Of a stretch of DNA of 64,000 bases, positions 24,792 to 38,059 are shown in pieces; position 1 is the stretch's first letter; each line of letters begins with the position of its first letter. The stretch is from Macrobrachium rosenbergii (Eukaryota; Arthropoda; Malacostraca; Decapoda; Palaemonidae): positions 34,566,599 through 34,630,598 of the forward strand of contig NC_089744.1 of the NCBI RefSeq assembly GCF_040412425.1, in the 5' to 3' direction. Position numbers and translations under genes: made by a program. The notes under the pieces were generated by a model. The model was not told where the DNA came from, did not search any database, and saw nothing but the letters and a program-made list of their open reading frames with translations.

Positions 24792-24867
24792 TACGAATCA
24801 TGGCTTTGACTAATAATCTTCTATGCAATTTAATACAAGAAGAAAGCAAATTTAATACAAGAAGAAA

Positions 24868-25045
24868 GCAGATTTAAAAAAGAACTAAAGACTCTCCTAT
24901 TCTGCAGGAGCTACGATACTGACGAGAAAACACTGAAAGACAATTATAAAATATAAGAAGCACCTTATTTTGAAAACGTACAAGGGCCCGCCAGAGAGGG
25001 AATTATCCCTGTGGAGGGCTGTACATAAAACCAAACAAAGTGAAA
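24868..25045 (+). mobile_element. Likely ORF2 C-terminus and 3' end of the same LINE
   Basis: The frame 'SRFKKELKTLLFCRSYD' ... 'NYKI' then stop resembles the terminal residues of LINE reverse-transcriptase proteins (short Phe/Lys helix before the stop). It is followed by a short non-coding tail up to a GA tract. It starts only ~80 bp after the ORF1 stop, so almost all of ORF2 is missing. A 23-bp direct duplication ('aatttaatacaagaagaaag' at ~24828 and ~24851) sits at the junction. Confidence 0.5.
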
Positions 25046-25048
25046 CAA

Positions 25049-25111
<63 letters not shown>
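25049..25111. repeat. (GA)n microsatellite
   Basis: About 30 units, directly after the LINE remnant. Confidence 0.96.
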
Positions 25112-25114
<3 letters not shown>

Positions 25115-25539
25115 GTCACTGACACAGTGTGTGTGTGTCTTACACCCATATTAACATTGCCATTTGCAATTACAACGAGTAGCCTACATTTAGATGACTC
25201 AAACAGTTACTTGAGCTGCATAAAATCTATCATTCAAACGCCAGTTACAAAAAACTACAAAGATTTTATACATGCAATGCAAACACCAGCCCGAAGGGAT
25301 GGCAGTTTCCACGACAAACTGTGATTATAAGCAACCCAGGAACGCTGAAGTAAGCACATGCAGAATAGCATCGGCAATTAAACGGAGCTGTACTAATGAG
25401 AATTTTTTTTATAAGGAATATTCAGTCGCGCGTCGAATTTCACTCTGCTCTTGGCAGCCAAAGACGGGGAGACTACAACAGTCTGCTTTGATATTTTAAA
25501 GTGTAGTTGATTTCACCATAGCATTCTCGTTTTTATAAA

Positions 25540-25850
25540 AGTTTTCTGTAAACGAAAACTACTGAGATGGCTATTTGTCTGTCGTCCGCACTTTTTCTGT
25601 CCGCCCTTAGATCTTAAAAACTGCTGAGGCTAGAAGGCTGCAAATTGGTGTGTTGATCATCCAACCTCCAGTCATCAAACATACCAAATTGCAGCCCTCT
25701 AGCCTCAGTAATTTTTATTTCATTTACGATTAGAGTTAGCCATAATCATGCGTCCGGCACCGCAACAACACAGGCCACCACGGCCGGCTGAGAGTTTCAT
25801 AAAGCAGTATACGCTGTACAGAAAACTCAATTCTTCGGCGCATTTTTTTA
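25540..25850 (+). mobile_element. Repeat family C, copy 2
   Basis: 'agttttctgtaaacgaaaac', 'gtcgtccgcactttttctg' and 'tcagatcttaaaaa'. The inverted pair is 'gctgaggctagaaggctgca' / 'tgcagccctctagcctca'. It ends 'ttcttcggcgcattttttt'. It has the same order as 14460-14840 on the other strand. Confidence 0.78.
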
Positions 25851-26086
25851 CTTGTTTTGTCTTGCTATACGTAATAAAAATTAATATTCACTGTTATCTG
25901 TTAATCGTGTTACTATTGAGAATTTCTGGTGTCAATATTTATCCTCAGGGATGTTATATTCTAGTATGGTTCGTTGGAGTATCCGGAAAATGTTTTATTT
26001 TTAGACAAAGGCGAAAACTTCTTTGTTGTTTCCGTCCACTCCTGAAATAATTAATGACACGCTACTAGAACACTGATATGAGAAAT

Positions 26087-26089
<3 letters not shown>

Positions 26090-26133
<44 letters not shown>
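26090..26133. repeat. (GA)n microsatellite
   Basis: About 22 units. Confidence 0.95.
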
Positions 26134-26138
<5 letters not shown>

Positions 26139-28149
26139 ACCACACTGCATTAGTTCCCCAGGAGCTAAGGCCCTACGCTACACGCTCGTGTTCTGTCCCA
26201 CTTTCACCATCATTGTTGTGCAACGACCCCTATCTCTCCGTCACTCTTTACGTTCTTCTACTCGCTAGGTGACGTAGGTCCTGGGTTAATTATGAACTTT
26301 CATAGCACTAAATTTACCTCAGATGAACTTAAAATAAACGTTTATTAACTATGCTTATGCAGATTTTGGAACCGTTTCTCTGAGCATTTCTGCTAACATT
26401 AATTATATGGAATAACTCCGACAGGCGTAACAGTAGTAGTTGTAGAAACAAAGAACTGCCTTTGCAATATAATGTTAATTTTTGCCGATCATTAATTTTT
26501 TTGACTGTTTAATTTGTTCCTAATTCATAAAAACACTAGCAATTCATTGTTATGACCCAAACACCTATTCTTAAATTTTTGCGTTGTTTCTTATTTTTGT
26601 TATATTCTCCAGTACCTGACGCTTTACTCATTGTTTTCGATTCGTCCTGTTTAGCTACTAGCGATGCTTTTCCCTTGAAATTAGCCTGCGTTATCAGTTA
26701 CTGATATTTCATGTGTTGTATTATTTTTTTCACTTTCTCTAGTAGTTGGGTTTTAATGTCTGCACACTGAAGAGGGAGCGTGACGCTCCGGGACTGTTGT
26801 CTGCTTTTGAAAACATTTGTTCTCCAATTTGTGGTTTTTTCAAGTTTTAATGGCTACTGTCGTGGCTTTTATAATGCCCTGCATTAAACTTAGAATAAAA
26901 TGCCTACCCCGCCGGCAGAGCTTTATAAGCCTAACAGTAGTCGGACGAAATTCTCCAGTTTTTATACCTGTGTGGACCTAAGATTACCTTGATAGCTTCC
27001 AAAACCTTCTGACTTTTTTAAGCGTAATCTACCTAGAACCACGATGAGAAACGTTGATGACATAAATTCTTCAAGAATCCAAGGCTAGGTAATTATCAAG
27101 GCTGATGACATCTGAATAATTTCGGTAACGAAAAATGAAGAAGTCTCTGATATGACCCAGTTTCAACCGATCTAATTTCACCATCGGTACTATATAGCAA
27201 TTAATGTCAGTTCGGTGTCGAAAAAATAAAGTACAGTTTTCAATATTAATTTTCGTAAAAAAAAAAAAATTATTTTTGTCACACAAGAACGAAATTTCAC
27301 GTCACCAAACATCCGCTAACAATGTTTCCTTGAACACGACGTCTTTAAATGAGATTTTCATTGCACAAACAATCTGAGACAGTTTTAACCCAAACCGTTC
27401 GAAAGTGTTTCATGATAGCAATATCACTTAAATTATAATGAATTTGTAAATGGTAAATGAAGCTAGGCTGGCGATAATTTAAGCCACTTAAGACGGAAAA
27501 CGCAAGGAAAAAAAACTGTTATTTAAGTGTACTGGCCTAATGAATCTACAGTAAAAAAATGCAGAAATCATGAGATGCAAAGTGTCCGTGAAAAAACTCC
27601 AGAAGTTAGTAACATAAGAACTTTTTTTTTTTGCTACCTCATTCTCCAGTCGAGGATTAATAGCGTACTCTATCAATGCTGCTCCAATCTAGGTCATTTC
27701 CGACATAGTTTGCGTATGAAACGGGACAGGCGCCTTTTAATTCTCCAATGCAGAGTCAAGACATTATATACTTTCCGCATACCCAGACACGAACAGAACA
27801 ACCCACCCCTTGGGGTATATTATTTATTTCCTAACCTACCAGTTTACGGATTCCCCAGACCAGCCCTTTCCCTAACACACACTTACATTGTCCTTACCAA
27901 CCCTTACCTGTCTCGACGGATCACACATCGGCCCCTGCCCAGCACACTAACTAAACTTTGATCGAACGCATTTCTTTACCTACCAACCCAAATTCTTGCC
28001 CTTGCTTGATTCCACTTCCCTGTTCATCTGCCAACCTACTTACTCATCTCCTTGACTGACTCCCTTTCTGTAACTGCCCTATTGACTGATATCCCTTCGT
28101 TTTACCCAAAAGGTATTACCTACATATACAACCTGAGGCTAAATCCCAT
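26134..28149. other. Unassigned sequence
   Basis: Only A- or T-runs and scattered short frames. The 144-codon frame at 27527-27961 ends in a C-rich 'CCAACC/TACC' region and has no recognisable domain. Confidence 0.45.
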
Positions 28150-28200
28150 TCCCTATCCACCTACCTACCTACCTTCCTACCTACCGGCCTACCTACGTGA
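28150..28200. repeat. Degenerate (CCTA)n
   Basis: 'cctacctacctaccttccta' continuing to 'cctacctacg'. Confidence 0.85.
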
Positions 28201-28320
28201 CCAACTAAACGCCCCCCGCCCCCAATTCCTCTCCCCGGGAAGCGAGCAAACTCATTTAATTAGGTTCATTGATTCCTTTCCTTGTGAGATAATTGGTGCT
28301 GGTGAATCCATCGCCGGTTC

Positions 28321-28342
28321 TGCAGCAGCAGCAGCAGCAGCC
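28321..28342. repeat. (CAG)n, about 7 units
   Basis: 'gcagcagcagcagcagcag' lies within short frames on both strands. No gene context supports a polyglutamine or polyalanine protein. Confidence 0.9.
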
Positions 28343-29265
28343 ACTGGCGAGAGAGGGGACGAGCGGTGGTGAAGCCGAGGGAGCAGAACAAAGCCGTAAC
28401 GCAATACGAATGAAACACGAGGAAAATTCTGTCATTACTACAGTACATAGAATATCTGGGACACCTTGAATCTCCCTGTAGATAAAGTGATGCAACAGGT
28501 GTAACGAATCTAAAAAATATGAAAAAGCTGAAATAACGTTCGAGGCGGGCAGCGAAGAAAAACATAATTGTTTTTTTAATATAATTAAAGAGCAAAATTC
28601 GACTAAATCTATTCAGAAGGTAGAAAAGTACACAAAATGTGATAACGTACTGTAACTTTCAGGAAAACTCGATATCCTTACTTCTAGAAAACTTCATGTT
28701 ACTTTTACTTCTGAGCAAGAATATCTTTTACTTATGAGCAAGTATGTGTTCAATAAAAAGAAAACTTCAATAGGCACTCCCCCCAAAAATATGTCCATTA
28801 CTTATATTAAACGTTGTACTCCTCAGAAATGCTTATTTTCTGCTAAATAAAATAAGCACTGGCCCCTGATAAAAACACAGCAGTTCTTATAGAAACTCGC
28901 TCTTTAATCCTGTAAAAAAAAAAAGTACGTATCTCATAAAAATCTAACTTGTTACGGCAAGTACGCTTAACTTGTAAAAGATCGTCAATTATTTCGAAAG
29001 AAGTATTTCATTACTTATAAAGGCATAGTTTTGAAATACAGCTCATCCTACTTGTCAACATAAAACATTTTACTACTACAAACGCGTAAATGACTTTTCT
29101 CTAAAAAAAAAAAAAAAAAAAAAAAACGAGGCCTCTCCACAACACCGAAATTTCATTAGTGTCAAGCACATTCAACTTACATAAGTGGGACAAACTTCCG
29201 CGGCATTCAAAAGTAAATGCTAATTAAGAAACCCAACGAGGACATCTTGACAATAAAGGTCAAAG

Positions 29266-29268
<3 letters not shown>
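28343..29268. other. Unassigned sequence
   Basis: AT-rich; a 24-bp A-run is at 29103. No gene recognised. Confidence 0.5.
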
Positions 29269-29341
<73 letters not shown>

Positions 29342-29511
29342 ATTCCAGTACGCGGAGATGGAAACCGTCCAAACTCAAAGTAAAAAAAAAAAAAAATTAG
29401 CCAGCCTAGCGACATGTAATCGAAGTACCTTCGTTTCTGCACCGGAAATGAATTGATAGACGGTACAATGTTAATAAGGGTTTATGCAAAAGTCATATGA
29501 TCGATTAAACC

Positions 29512-29569
<58 letters not shown>
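29269..29569. repeat. (TC)n and (GA)n pair in opposite orientation
   Basis: (TC)n at 29269-29338 and (GA)n at 29514-29568 are complementary and about 175 bp apart, so the two tracts could pair. Confidence 0.95.
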
Positions 29570-29572
<3 letters not shown>

Positions 29573-30030
29573 TCTCAAAGGCAAACTGCCTTCTTTCTAA
29601 AGAATATTTCGTGGTAATTACAACATGCATGGTTTAGATGTTTTTATATTCAAGTGTGTGTGTGTAAAGAAAGTTTATTCATAAACTATGTTTTTCAAAA
29701 GTTTCAGTGCCAGTCCCCTGAACCACTCACAGCAAGTACCCTTCAAATCCCAACGATTTCCCCACATCACAAAAAAAAAAAAAAAAAAAAAACAGCACCT
29801 CGACCGAAATCAAGTCAACAAACCTCCTGACATATGAATAACTTCATTCGTGAACAACACAGCTGCGATATCCAACGGGAGGGAACGCGATCCTCTTTTA
29901 TGAATTCGAGAAGCGTCAAGCAAAATTGAGCATTCACATATGCTGATAAAAGAAACAAAAAATCGTGCATTCGATCCCGTTGTCGCCTTTGATAAAAGGT
30001 TCTTCGTATTGAATATCGTTCATTGCTCCG

Positions 30031-30035
<5 letters not shown>

Positions 30036-30114
<79 letters not shown>
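30036..30114. repeat. (AT)n tract left of a SINE
   Basis: About 39 units ending exactly where the tRNA-like head at 30115 begins. Confidence 0.97.
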
Positions 30115-30117
<3 letters not shown>

Positions 30118-30586
30118 CCTCGATGGCTCGGTCGTTAGAGCAGCAGACTCGGACTTCATAAGAAGTCTGTGTCGCGGGTTCAAATCCGCAACCGGCCGGT
30201 CAGAGGGCAGACAATTTGCTATCCGTGTAGACACCCCGGGATTATGTATGTAATCAATGGATAGGTTTGCTGAAAGCAAATGGGTGTTACAGACTAGTAC
30301 ACACACAAACAAAGCCACTCCAACATCTTCTAAAATCATAACAGACGCCTTACAAGTCTCGACCTGTCGGCCTAACCACTCACGTCTCCTCGCTGCTGGG
30401 AGAAAGGGAGCTGGGGATTTGGCACGATACATATACACATGTGCTACCGGTGTCTAAGCGATGTCAGGCAGGGCAGCCGATCGAGGATACGGCCTACCCC
30501 AAAGCCAAACCAAAGTCCTTCAAAAGAAGGCATCGTTCTTACCCCATATGAAAAATGGGAAAAAGCACGTTAAACAAAGAAGAAGA

Positions 30587-30590
<4 letters not shown>
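30115..30590 (+). mobile_element. tRNA-headed SINE between two (TA)n tracts
   Basis: The first ~95 bp are tRNA-like: A-box region 'tggctcggtcgttagag', a stem pair 'ggacttcataagaagtc', and an exact B-box 'ggttcaaatcc' (30178-30188). About 380 bp of unrelated body follow, ending 'aaacaaagaagaaga'. It is flanked by (AT)n on the left and (TA)n on the right. The head carries an insertion in the anticodon arm and an unrelated downstream body, so it is a SINE and not a tRNA gene. I found no second copy of the body here. Confidence 0.72.

Positions 30591-30652
<62 letters not shown>
30591..30652. repeat. (TA)n tract right of the SINE
   Basis: About 31 units. It could be the element's simple-repeat tail, expanded. 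Confidence 0.96.
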
Positions 30653-30656
<4 letters not shown>

Positions 30657-30959
30657 TTGTTAAAACAAATCTTTCTATACATTTAGAAATGTAAATGTAC
30701 ATAATAAATACAATGCAAGATATAAATGGACCCTCCAACAGATAAAAGAATACAAATACCATTCAGTGGACTTTGGCCACGCGAACAAAAATTCATGAAG
30801 AGCCATACACAAGGCAAAGTCACACTTAATTACAAGACTATCTTTTATTATACAGAAGTGTAAATAAATGCTAACAAACGAACTGGTCACAACACATGGG
30901 ATGATCGAGTTCTCTTAATTAAAAATTAACAAAATCGTCTGTTCAACTGACGCAAGAAC

Positions 30960-31345
30960 TGACGAATCACAACATCAAGCGAAATACTTTCATGAATACA
31001 CAAAATAAACAACAACAGAAATATTAACGTATCACAAACCATCAAGAGAAAGACTTTCATGAATACAAAAAATAAACAACAAAAATATTAACCTATCACA
31101 AACCATCAAGCGAAAGACTTTCATGAAGACACAAAATAAACAACACATATTAACGTATCACAAACCATCAAGCGAAAGACTTTCATGAATACACAAAATA
31201 AACAACAACACATAATAACGTATCACAAACCATCAAGCGAAAGACTTTCATGACAACAGAAAATAAACAACAAAAATATTAACGTATCACAAACCATCAA
31301 GAGAAAGACTTTCATGATAATAGAAAATAAACAAAAACAACAACA
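30960..31345. repeat. Tandem array of 61-65 bp units, six copies
   Basis: Units begin 'tatcacaaaccatcaagcga', continue 'aagactttcatgaatacac' and end 'aaaataaacaacaa...attaacg'. Indels in the A-rich part make the period vary. Confidence 0.93.
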
Positions 31346-31562
31346 ACAACAAAAATACTAACGTCTAAAATTCACCGACCCCTCTGCTAGAGTCATTACT
31401 GTCATGCGATACGCACTCCCTGCTGCCAAGTACCTCTTGCGCGGACTCTCAAGAATTTGGCACATGCAACGCTGCACTGTGTTGTCAGTCCTTCGCAGCA
31501 TAAATGATTTCTCGCAATATCTTACAGACCGCTAAATATCTATTTCTAATGAGAGAAGCGTG

Positions 31563-31932
<370 letters not shown>

Positions 31933-32251
31933 TATGTTGCCAAAATTCAGTAAAATTTAAGAGGGAAGGCAGGCTCCTGAAGTCAATTCAACAGACTTCC
32001 TTTCATTATAACAAAGAGAGGGTTGGTCTCTCAGGGTATCTAGAGACCGACCACTCCGAGCACCATATCGTTGGACCTACAAATGGGGAATGAAAAAGAC
32101 TCGTATTTCGCAAGGTGGTTATATTAATTAATGTTGACCAGCGGAGCTAAACGACGGTTTGCTTAATGGCCTGTTCGTCCTAACATCTTCCAATACGTTC
32201 CAAGAGACGAACCCTTAAGTGACGCTCTGATTTCCCTACATACACTGTGTT

Positions 32252-32740
32252 ACAGCAGCTTGGAACAACTGGAGGGCTTCCTCTGGAGTCCTTTGTGACA
32301 AGAGTGTGCCACTAAGACTAAAGGGAAAGTTCCATGGAGGAGTGGTAAGACCATTTATGCTATACGGTATAGAAACGGCAAGTATGACAGACAGGGACGT
32401 AGCAGAGATGAGAATGTTAAGATGGATGTCTGGTGTAACGGGGGAGGATATGATTAGGAATGAGTATATCAGAGGGTCAACCAAGGTGGCTGAAATATCA
32501 AAGACTTCAGGAGGGGAGACTGAGACGGTACAGACACCTAATGAGAAGGGAGGAAGACCATGCTATGGAGACGGAGATGCAGGGTAGAAGAAGACGAGGA
32601 GGAAGACCAAGAAAGAGATGGAGGGAGAGACTGTGTGAGGGAGGACTTGAGAGAGGAGGGACTTAAACGAGGAGCGCACCACATTCGAAACAGCGACCCC
32701 GTATAGAAACAGGACTAAGCCGAGAAGAAGAAGAAGACTG
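32252..32740 (+). pseudogene. 3' end of a LINE reverse-transcriptase ORF
   Basis: The frame from 32252 reads AAWNNWRASSGVLCDK, RPFMLYGIET, AEMRMLRWMSGVTGED and RNEYIRGSTKVAEISK. It then shifts by one base near 32495 to QEGRLRRYRHLMRREEDH and RGGRPRKRWRERL. This order (LYG.ET, MLRW, R..RNE.IR, RLR...H.MRR, GRP.KRW) is the widespread C-terminus of invertebrate endonuclease/reverse-transcriptase LINE proteins. The RTE-like assignment is tentative. It ends 'gccgagaagaagaagaag', a short (AAG)n tail. The catalytic part is absent: a 5'-truncated, frameshifted copy. Confidence 0.82.
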
Positions 32741-33368
32741 TGTCATAGCAATGGCTTTGCACTTATCAACAATAGATGACTGAAGCTCAGTTGGTAACAT
32801 ATCCTTAAATTTGAAGAATTTCTTCAGTGTAGGTTCTGGCTAAAATGGTGTCTACTTGAGTGTAGAATTCGTTCAGTAGCTTTGTTAACGTTTTCTTTAC
32901 ATTAAAACACTTATTGCCATCAAACGTAATAGGAAAGTACAGTACATAACCGCTCTGTTGGAAGTAATAATTTTAGGTTTAGGAAATAATAATGTGAAGT
33001 TCCTTTCCTCCGTACATATCCGTAAACTGTGTTAGAACCACTGAAACATAGGCACCGCTTTATGAAAGTAAACACTAGGTCTCTACTAATATAATATGAA
33101 CATATAGGCTACTAAAAGCTCTTAGATTAGAGTAGAAACCAAATTTCTCTTGAATTGAACAGAAGTTAAGGAGGCCACTTTGGTGGTCAAACCCGTAAAA
33201 GTTGGTTTGCTATAAGAAGATGCAATAAAAGTATTTTCATTATGACTGATCAATATGTGACAAAAGGCTATCTTTACTTCAGCCTCAGTTCTAATTGTAA
33301 CAAATATTCCATTAAAAATAGCAGGAAATGAATCACCTGAAACTGGTCGCAACAAATAAAAATATTGG

Positions 33369-33369
<1 letters not shown>
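32741..33369. other. Unassigned sequence
   Basis: A 121-codon minus-strand frame runs from 33122 through the following TA tract, and its unique part has no recognised domain. Confidence 0.5.
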
Positions 33370-33937
<568 letters not shown>

Positions 33938-34237
33938 GAGGAGAGAAATTCAGGATTAGCGACGGCTCTATTCTTAGATTTCCCGCAACTAAGATCATGG
34001 AGTGGCTAGCAACAGTCCTATTTTATTTGCAAACGAGAAGGAAAGGGAGCAGCACAAAAGACTAAACTCTGCTTAGCAACTATAGACAGACTCATCAGTC
34101 AAGTACTGATATACTTCGATGTGTCGCTTCAATGGAAAAAAATCACATAATGAATGCGTAGTTACAACATGGTATCCTTCTAACCTTATCTCCGTTTTCG
34201 TCTCTCCCTATTCAAAATTGTTTACAAGTACACACAA

Positions 34238-34483
<246 letters not shown>

Positions 34484-34862
34484 ATTTCCCCTAAGAAGAG
34501 GCTTCAGAAATTTGAACCATTCCAGTCTTCAGCAAATATTTGAAGTTAATGTTGCTTAGCCACATAACCTTCTCCTTCTACAATCCAAGAAGTGACCCAC
34601 CACAGCCGACCAACTACCTAATAAATTATCTGTACCTAAAGTCAACGAACGCACAATGGGATAACAAAAAAAAAAAGTATCTCTATCGTTCTGTCTTTCT
34701 GGGGAATAGAACCTTTGAACCTCTCCTGGTAAGGCGACTGGTATGCCCCCTATATAAAAATGAAACACAAGCCACTTGCCATAAAAGCTTTAACGGGATT
34801 TAAAATCCAAGAGATGGTGAAGAATTCCTTGATATGCAATTCAGAAGCTCCCCAAAGGTAGC

Positions 34863-34865
<3 letters not shown>

Positions 34866-34924
<59 letters not shown>
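34866..34924. repeat. (GA)n microsatellite at one SINE edge
   Basis: About 29 units. A second GA tract lies at the other end of the SINE. Confidence 0.96.
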
Positions 34925-34926
<2 letters not shown>

Positions 34927-35174
34927 AAGTATACCTTAGTTTAACCAGACCACTGAGCTGCCCCGAAGGATTAGATTTATTTTACATGGCTAAGAACCAA
35001 CTGGTTACCTAGCAACGGGACCTACAGCTTATTGTGGAATCCGAACCACATTACGACGAGAAATGAATTTCTATCACCAGAAATGAATTTCTCTAATTCT
35101 TCATTGGCCGGTTGGAGAATCGAACGCGGGGCCAGCCGAGTGCTAGCCGAGAACGATACCAACCCGTCCAATGA

Positions 35175-35178
<4 letters not shown>
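34923..35178 (-). mobile_element. tRNA-derived SINE (family T), copy 1
   Basis: On the minus strand the head starts 'ttcctcattggacgggttgg' (A-box region) and has the B-box 'gttcgattctcc'. The body follows ('gtggttcggattccacaata', 'taggtcccgttgctaggtaa') and the 3' end reads 'gtggtctggttaaactaagg' + 'tatacttaact'. About 22 bp ('attaacagctctcctagggc' region) are missing compared with copy 2. GA tracts lie on both sides, so it probably inserted in a GA microsatellite. Confidence 0.85.

Positions 35179-35221
<43 letters not shown>
35178..35221. repeat. (GA)n microsatellite, right SINE flank
   Basis: About 22 units, beginning at the SINE head. Confidence 0.95.
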
Positions 35222-35223
<2 letters not shown>

Positions 35224-35595
35224 TTTATACACTAACTTGAAAGACTGCGCAAACAACAATGTTCCCCAAAAGCATATCTCATTCTACGTTAGTCTCTCTG
35301 TCTGTTTAGTGTTAACAATAAATTCTTTCATGTGCAAAGGCTAATCCTACAACAAAGGGAGAAACGTATTGTTAGCAATCGCTGCTATATCCAAAGACAT
35401 GACGGTATTATTATCACATGCCTCAGACCTTTTGTCGTGACAATGTTGTTTTCCCAGTCAGGCAGGATGTCAAGCACCATTCCATGCCTTTATTTTCAGG
35501 CAAATTTATTTGAAGGCTTTGCAAGTCTCACTTCACATGGCTATTAAGATTGCAGATTCTAACGGGCGACTTTGTGCCGGACCTTCCTACATTAA

Positions 35596-35826
35596 TTGTA
35601 TTTCATATCTTATATTATATTTCCATAGTTAACTGCGTCTAGTTATCCTCGATGTCCAAATCTTCACTTATGTATTTCACATCTTATGTTTCAACGGTAA
35701 CTACACTAGTTATCTTCGATGTCCGAACTTCTGTTATGTATTTCATATCTCATATTTATACACGTAATTACATATAGTTATCCTCGATGTCCGATCTTCT
35801 GTTATGTGTTTCATATCTCATAGTTA
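35596..35826. repeat. Diverged ~63-bp tandem repeat, 3-4 copies
   Basis: Phrases 'atgtatttcatatcttatat', 'agttatcctcgatgtccga' and 'tcttctgttatgt' recur in order three times, with a partial fourth copy. Confidence 0.88.
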
Positions 35827-38059
35827 AGTCACTTGGTCCGCGCTCCTCGTCCAGCAATTTGTCAGTAGCCCATATCTGACTAGGTGCCATTATGCCCAGT
35901 TACCAGAGATTGGAATTCATTTGTAAACTTTAAAGTATCATTACGAGACATTTTACGCGGCAATTTTAATCATGCCGATGGTCACCTGTTTACGAAAAGG
36001 AATATCAACTTGAGAGTCAAGTGGCCTTCTTAAGCCTATTATTTTCTTTTTACTTTCTGGTACTATTTGTCAAGCCATATTCTTTATTATATAAAAAAAG
36101 TTTGTAATCTTATACCACTCTCTTTTTATTTATATGAAAATTACTGTCTGTGTAAGCTTGCTGGCCAGGTATTTTTATGTTTTTCCTTGTAGTAATAGGT
36201 TATGAATAATAACGATGCAACAAGCTCATAAATATAAAGATAACAAAAATATATTTACTTAAGCTCTCGAAAACACTATATATATGTGTGTGTGCGTTTA
36301 TATGTAATTTGTATGTGTAACAACTACACTATACATTGTTAAAAGTATTTTCTACCATGTGTATAAAAGGGAAAAACGACAAGGAAAAGCCCAGCATTAA
36401 AAGCATCGTCATCCATCAATGCTCGGGGAAAAAAAAAAACAAAAAACGAAACAGGAGCACGTGATCAATAGAACAGGTGCCAGATAGACGGAAGAAATTC
36501 TCATAATTGCCAACTCAGTTCCGCGTTGCCGTTCCAAACTTTTCTTTCTCTTTTTTAATTTTTTTTTTCCACGAAGGTCATTTTCATAAGTATTTTCCCC
36601 TATATTTTTCAGCACCCCACTTTTCATGAAGACATTTCCCGGGAATGAACTGCTTATTCAGTGTTATACAATATGTTTTTTTAAGCTCAGTTACAGAAAG
36701 CGTGCAGTCTATCGCATGGGTTAAAACATGAAACATTTTACCGATTAGAAAAGTGGAGTAACTATGGAATGATCGGAATGGATACCTTTTAGAATAAACG
36801 AATATTTATGTCTATATATATATGTTTGTATTACAGACTCTACTGTTTACATTCGCTATAGACATTCACTGCAGTTATAGTACTAACGAATTCAAGTTTC
36901 CTCGCACTTTCTGGTGGGGAAACTTTTTCTCAAGAGTTACTGTGAGACAGTAACCTCATTCAGAATGAGGTCAGTGTTGCCACATTTCCACACCACCGAC
37001 TTCTGCACTCGCCTAAATTTTCAGTGCATTCAACCATCGGTAAAACCTAACGTATATAAAACAATATACGCTTTCCTTCACAGTCTAAAGATCATTTCCC
37101 GTAAACATATGTTAACAGGAAAACCTATGTGTCTATCAATACATGGGTCTCTTGACATGCTAAAGCTTTAAATGATAATGAGACTATTATGTAGTTCTAA
37201 ACATTAAATGCATTTACAATACCACTTTGCAATGAACTTCCCTTACATGTATTAAAAAAATAAATAGATGTTACCTTAATTAAATGGAAACCTAAAGCTG
37301 TCATCTGTTACCATCTGCATTCGGTGTGTCAAGACATTGTTCCATAATTCGACGTAAACAGCCATTCTTTGATGGCTCTTTATTCGGTCATTATTATATG
37401 AACATATAAATAAATAATCAACTGACCGAGAATATAGGTAAATGAATCATATATTATAAGAAAATAAAATATCTGACACAATAATCCCCTAAATTGTATG
37501 GAAATTTCTTCCACGCTTGGTGTGGCAGACCGCTTCTGCACCCGATCATCTTGAGCATGAAAAACTTCCACACCGGAGACCATATTTCCACGTTTCGGCA
37601 ACACTGCCTAATCCCGTATGCGTGGATTCGAGTACCACAACAAATGGAAGGGCTTCTTGACTTATTTCCTATTAGGAATCAAGAACTGCAAAAGTAAGGT
37701 TAGGCGAAGAACAATGAAAAGAACTCGAGAGGTGAAGAAGTCACCGTGATTTAAAATTACATGGCGCACATATACGTGTCCATCACATATGGACACATAC
37801 ACACATATATATACACAAAATATCACACACACTTTTTCATTGCACTGTCCAATAAAGCACAAACAAAACTATAATTCAGGAAGAAAAAACAACAATAAAA
37901 GCCGGAAATACACACCCACACACAGCACGCACAAGTTGCAAAAAAATACCAGACAGAATAAGCTTTATCCACGAAAGAATGGGTCTAGTTGTGGACAACG
38001 CTGCCACTTTTTCTTTTTTCATGAAAGCAAGATTACAATCATCATTACTTACAGAGGAC
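35827..38059. other. Unassigned sequence
   Basis: No gene or family recognised. Around 36960 and 37495-37600 some phrases recur ('gtggcaaca/ttgccac', 'atttccacacc', 'ttctgcac'), possibly traces of an old inverted or dispersed repeat. Confidence 0.45.

Noticed and set aside
27527..27961. 144-codon ORF
   Set aside because: No recognisable domain. It passes from AT-rich DNA into a C-rich simple-sequence region, which is consistent with chance openness.
30115..30210. A possible functional tRNA gene
   Set aside because: A- and B-boxes are present, but the anticodon arm has extra bases, the acceptor stem does not close, and it is fused to a ~380-bp body. It is a SINE head.
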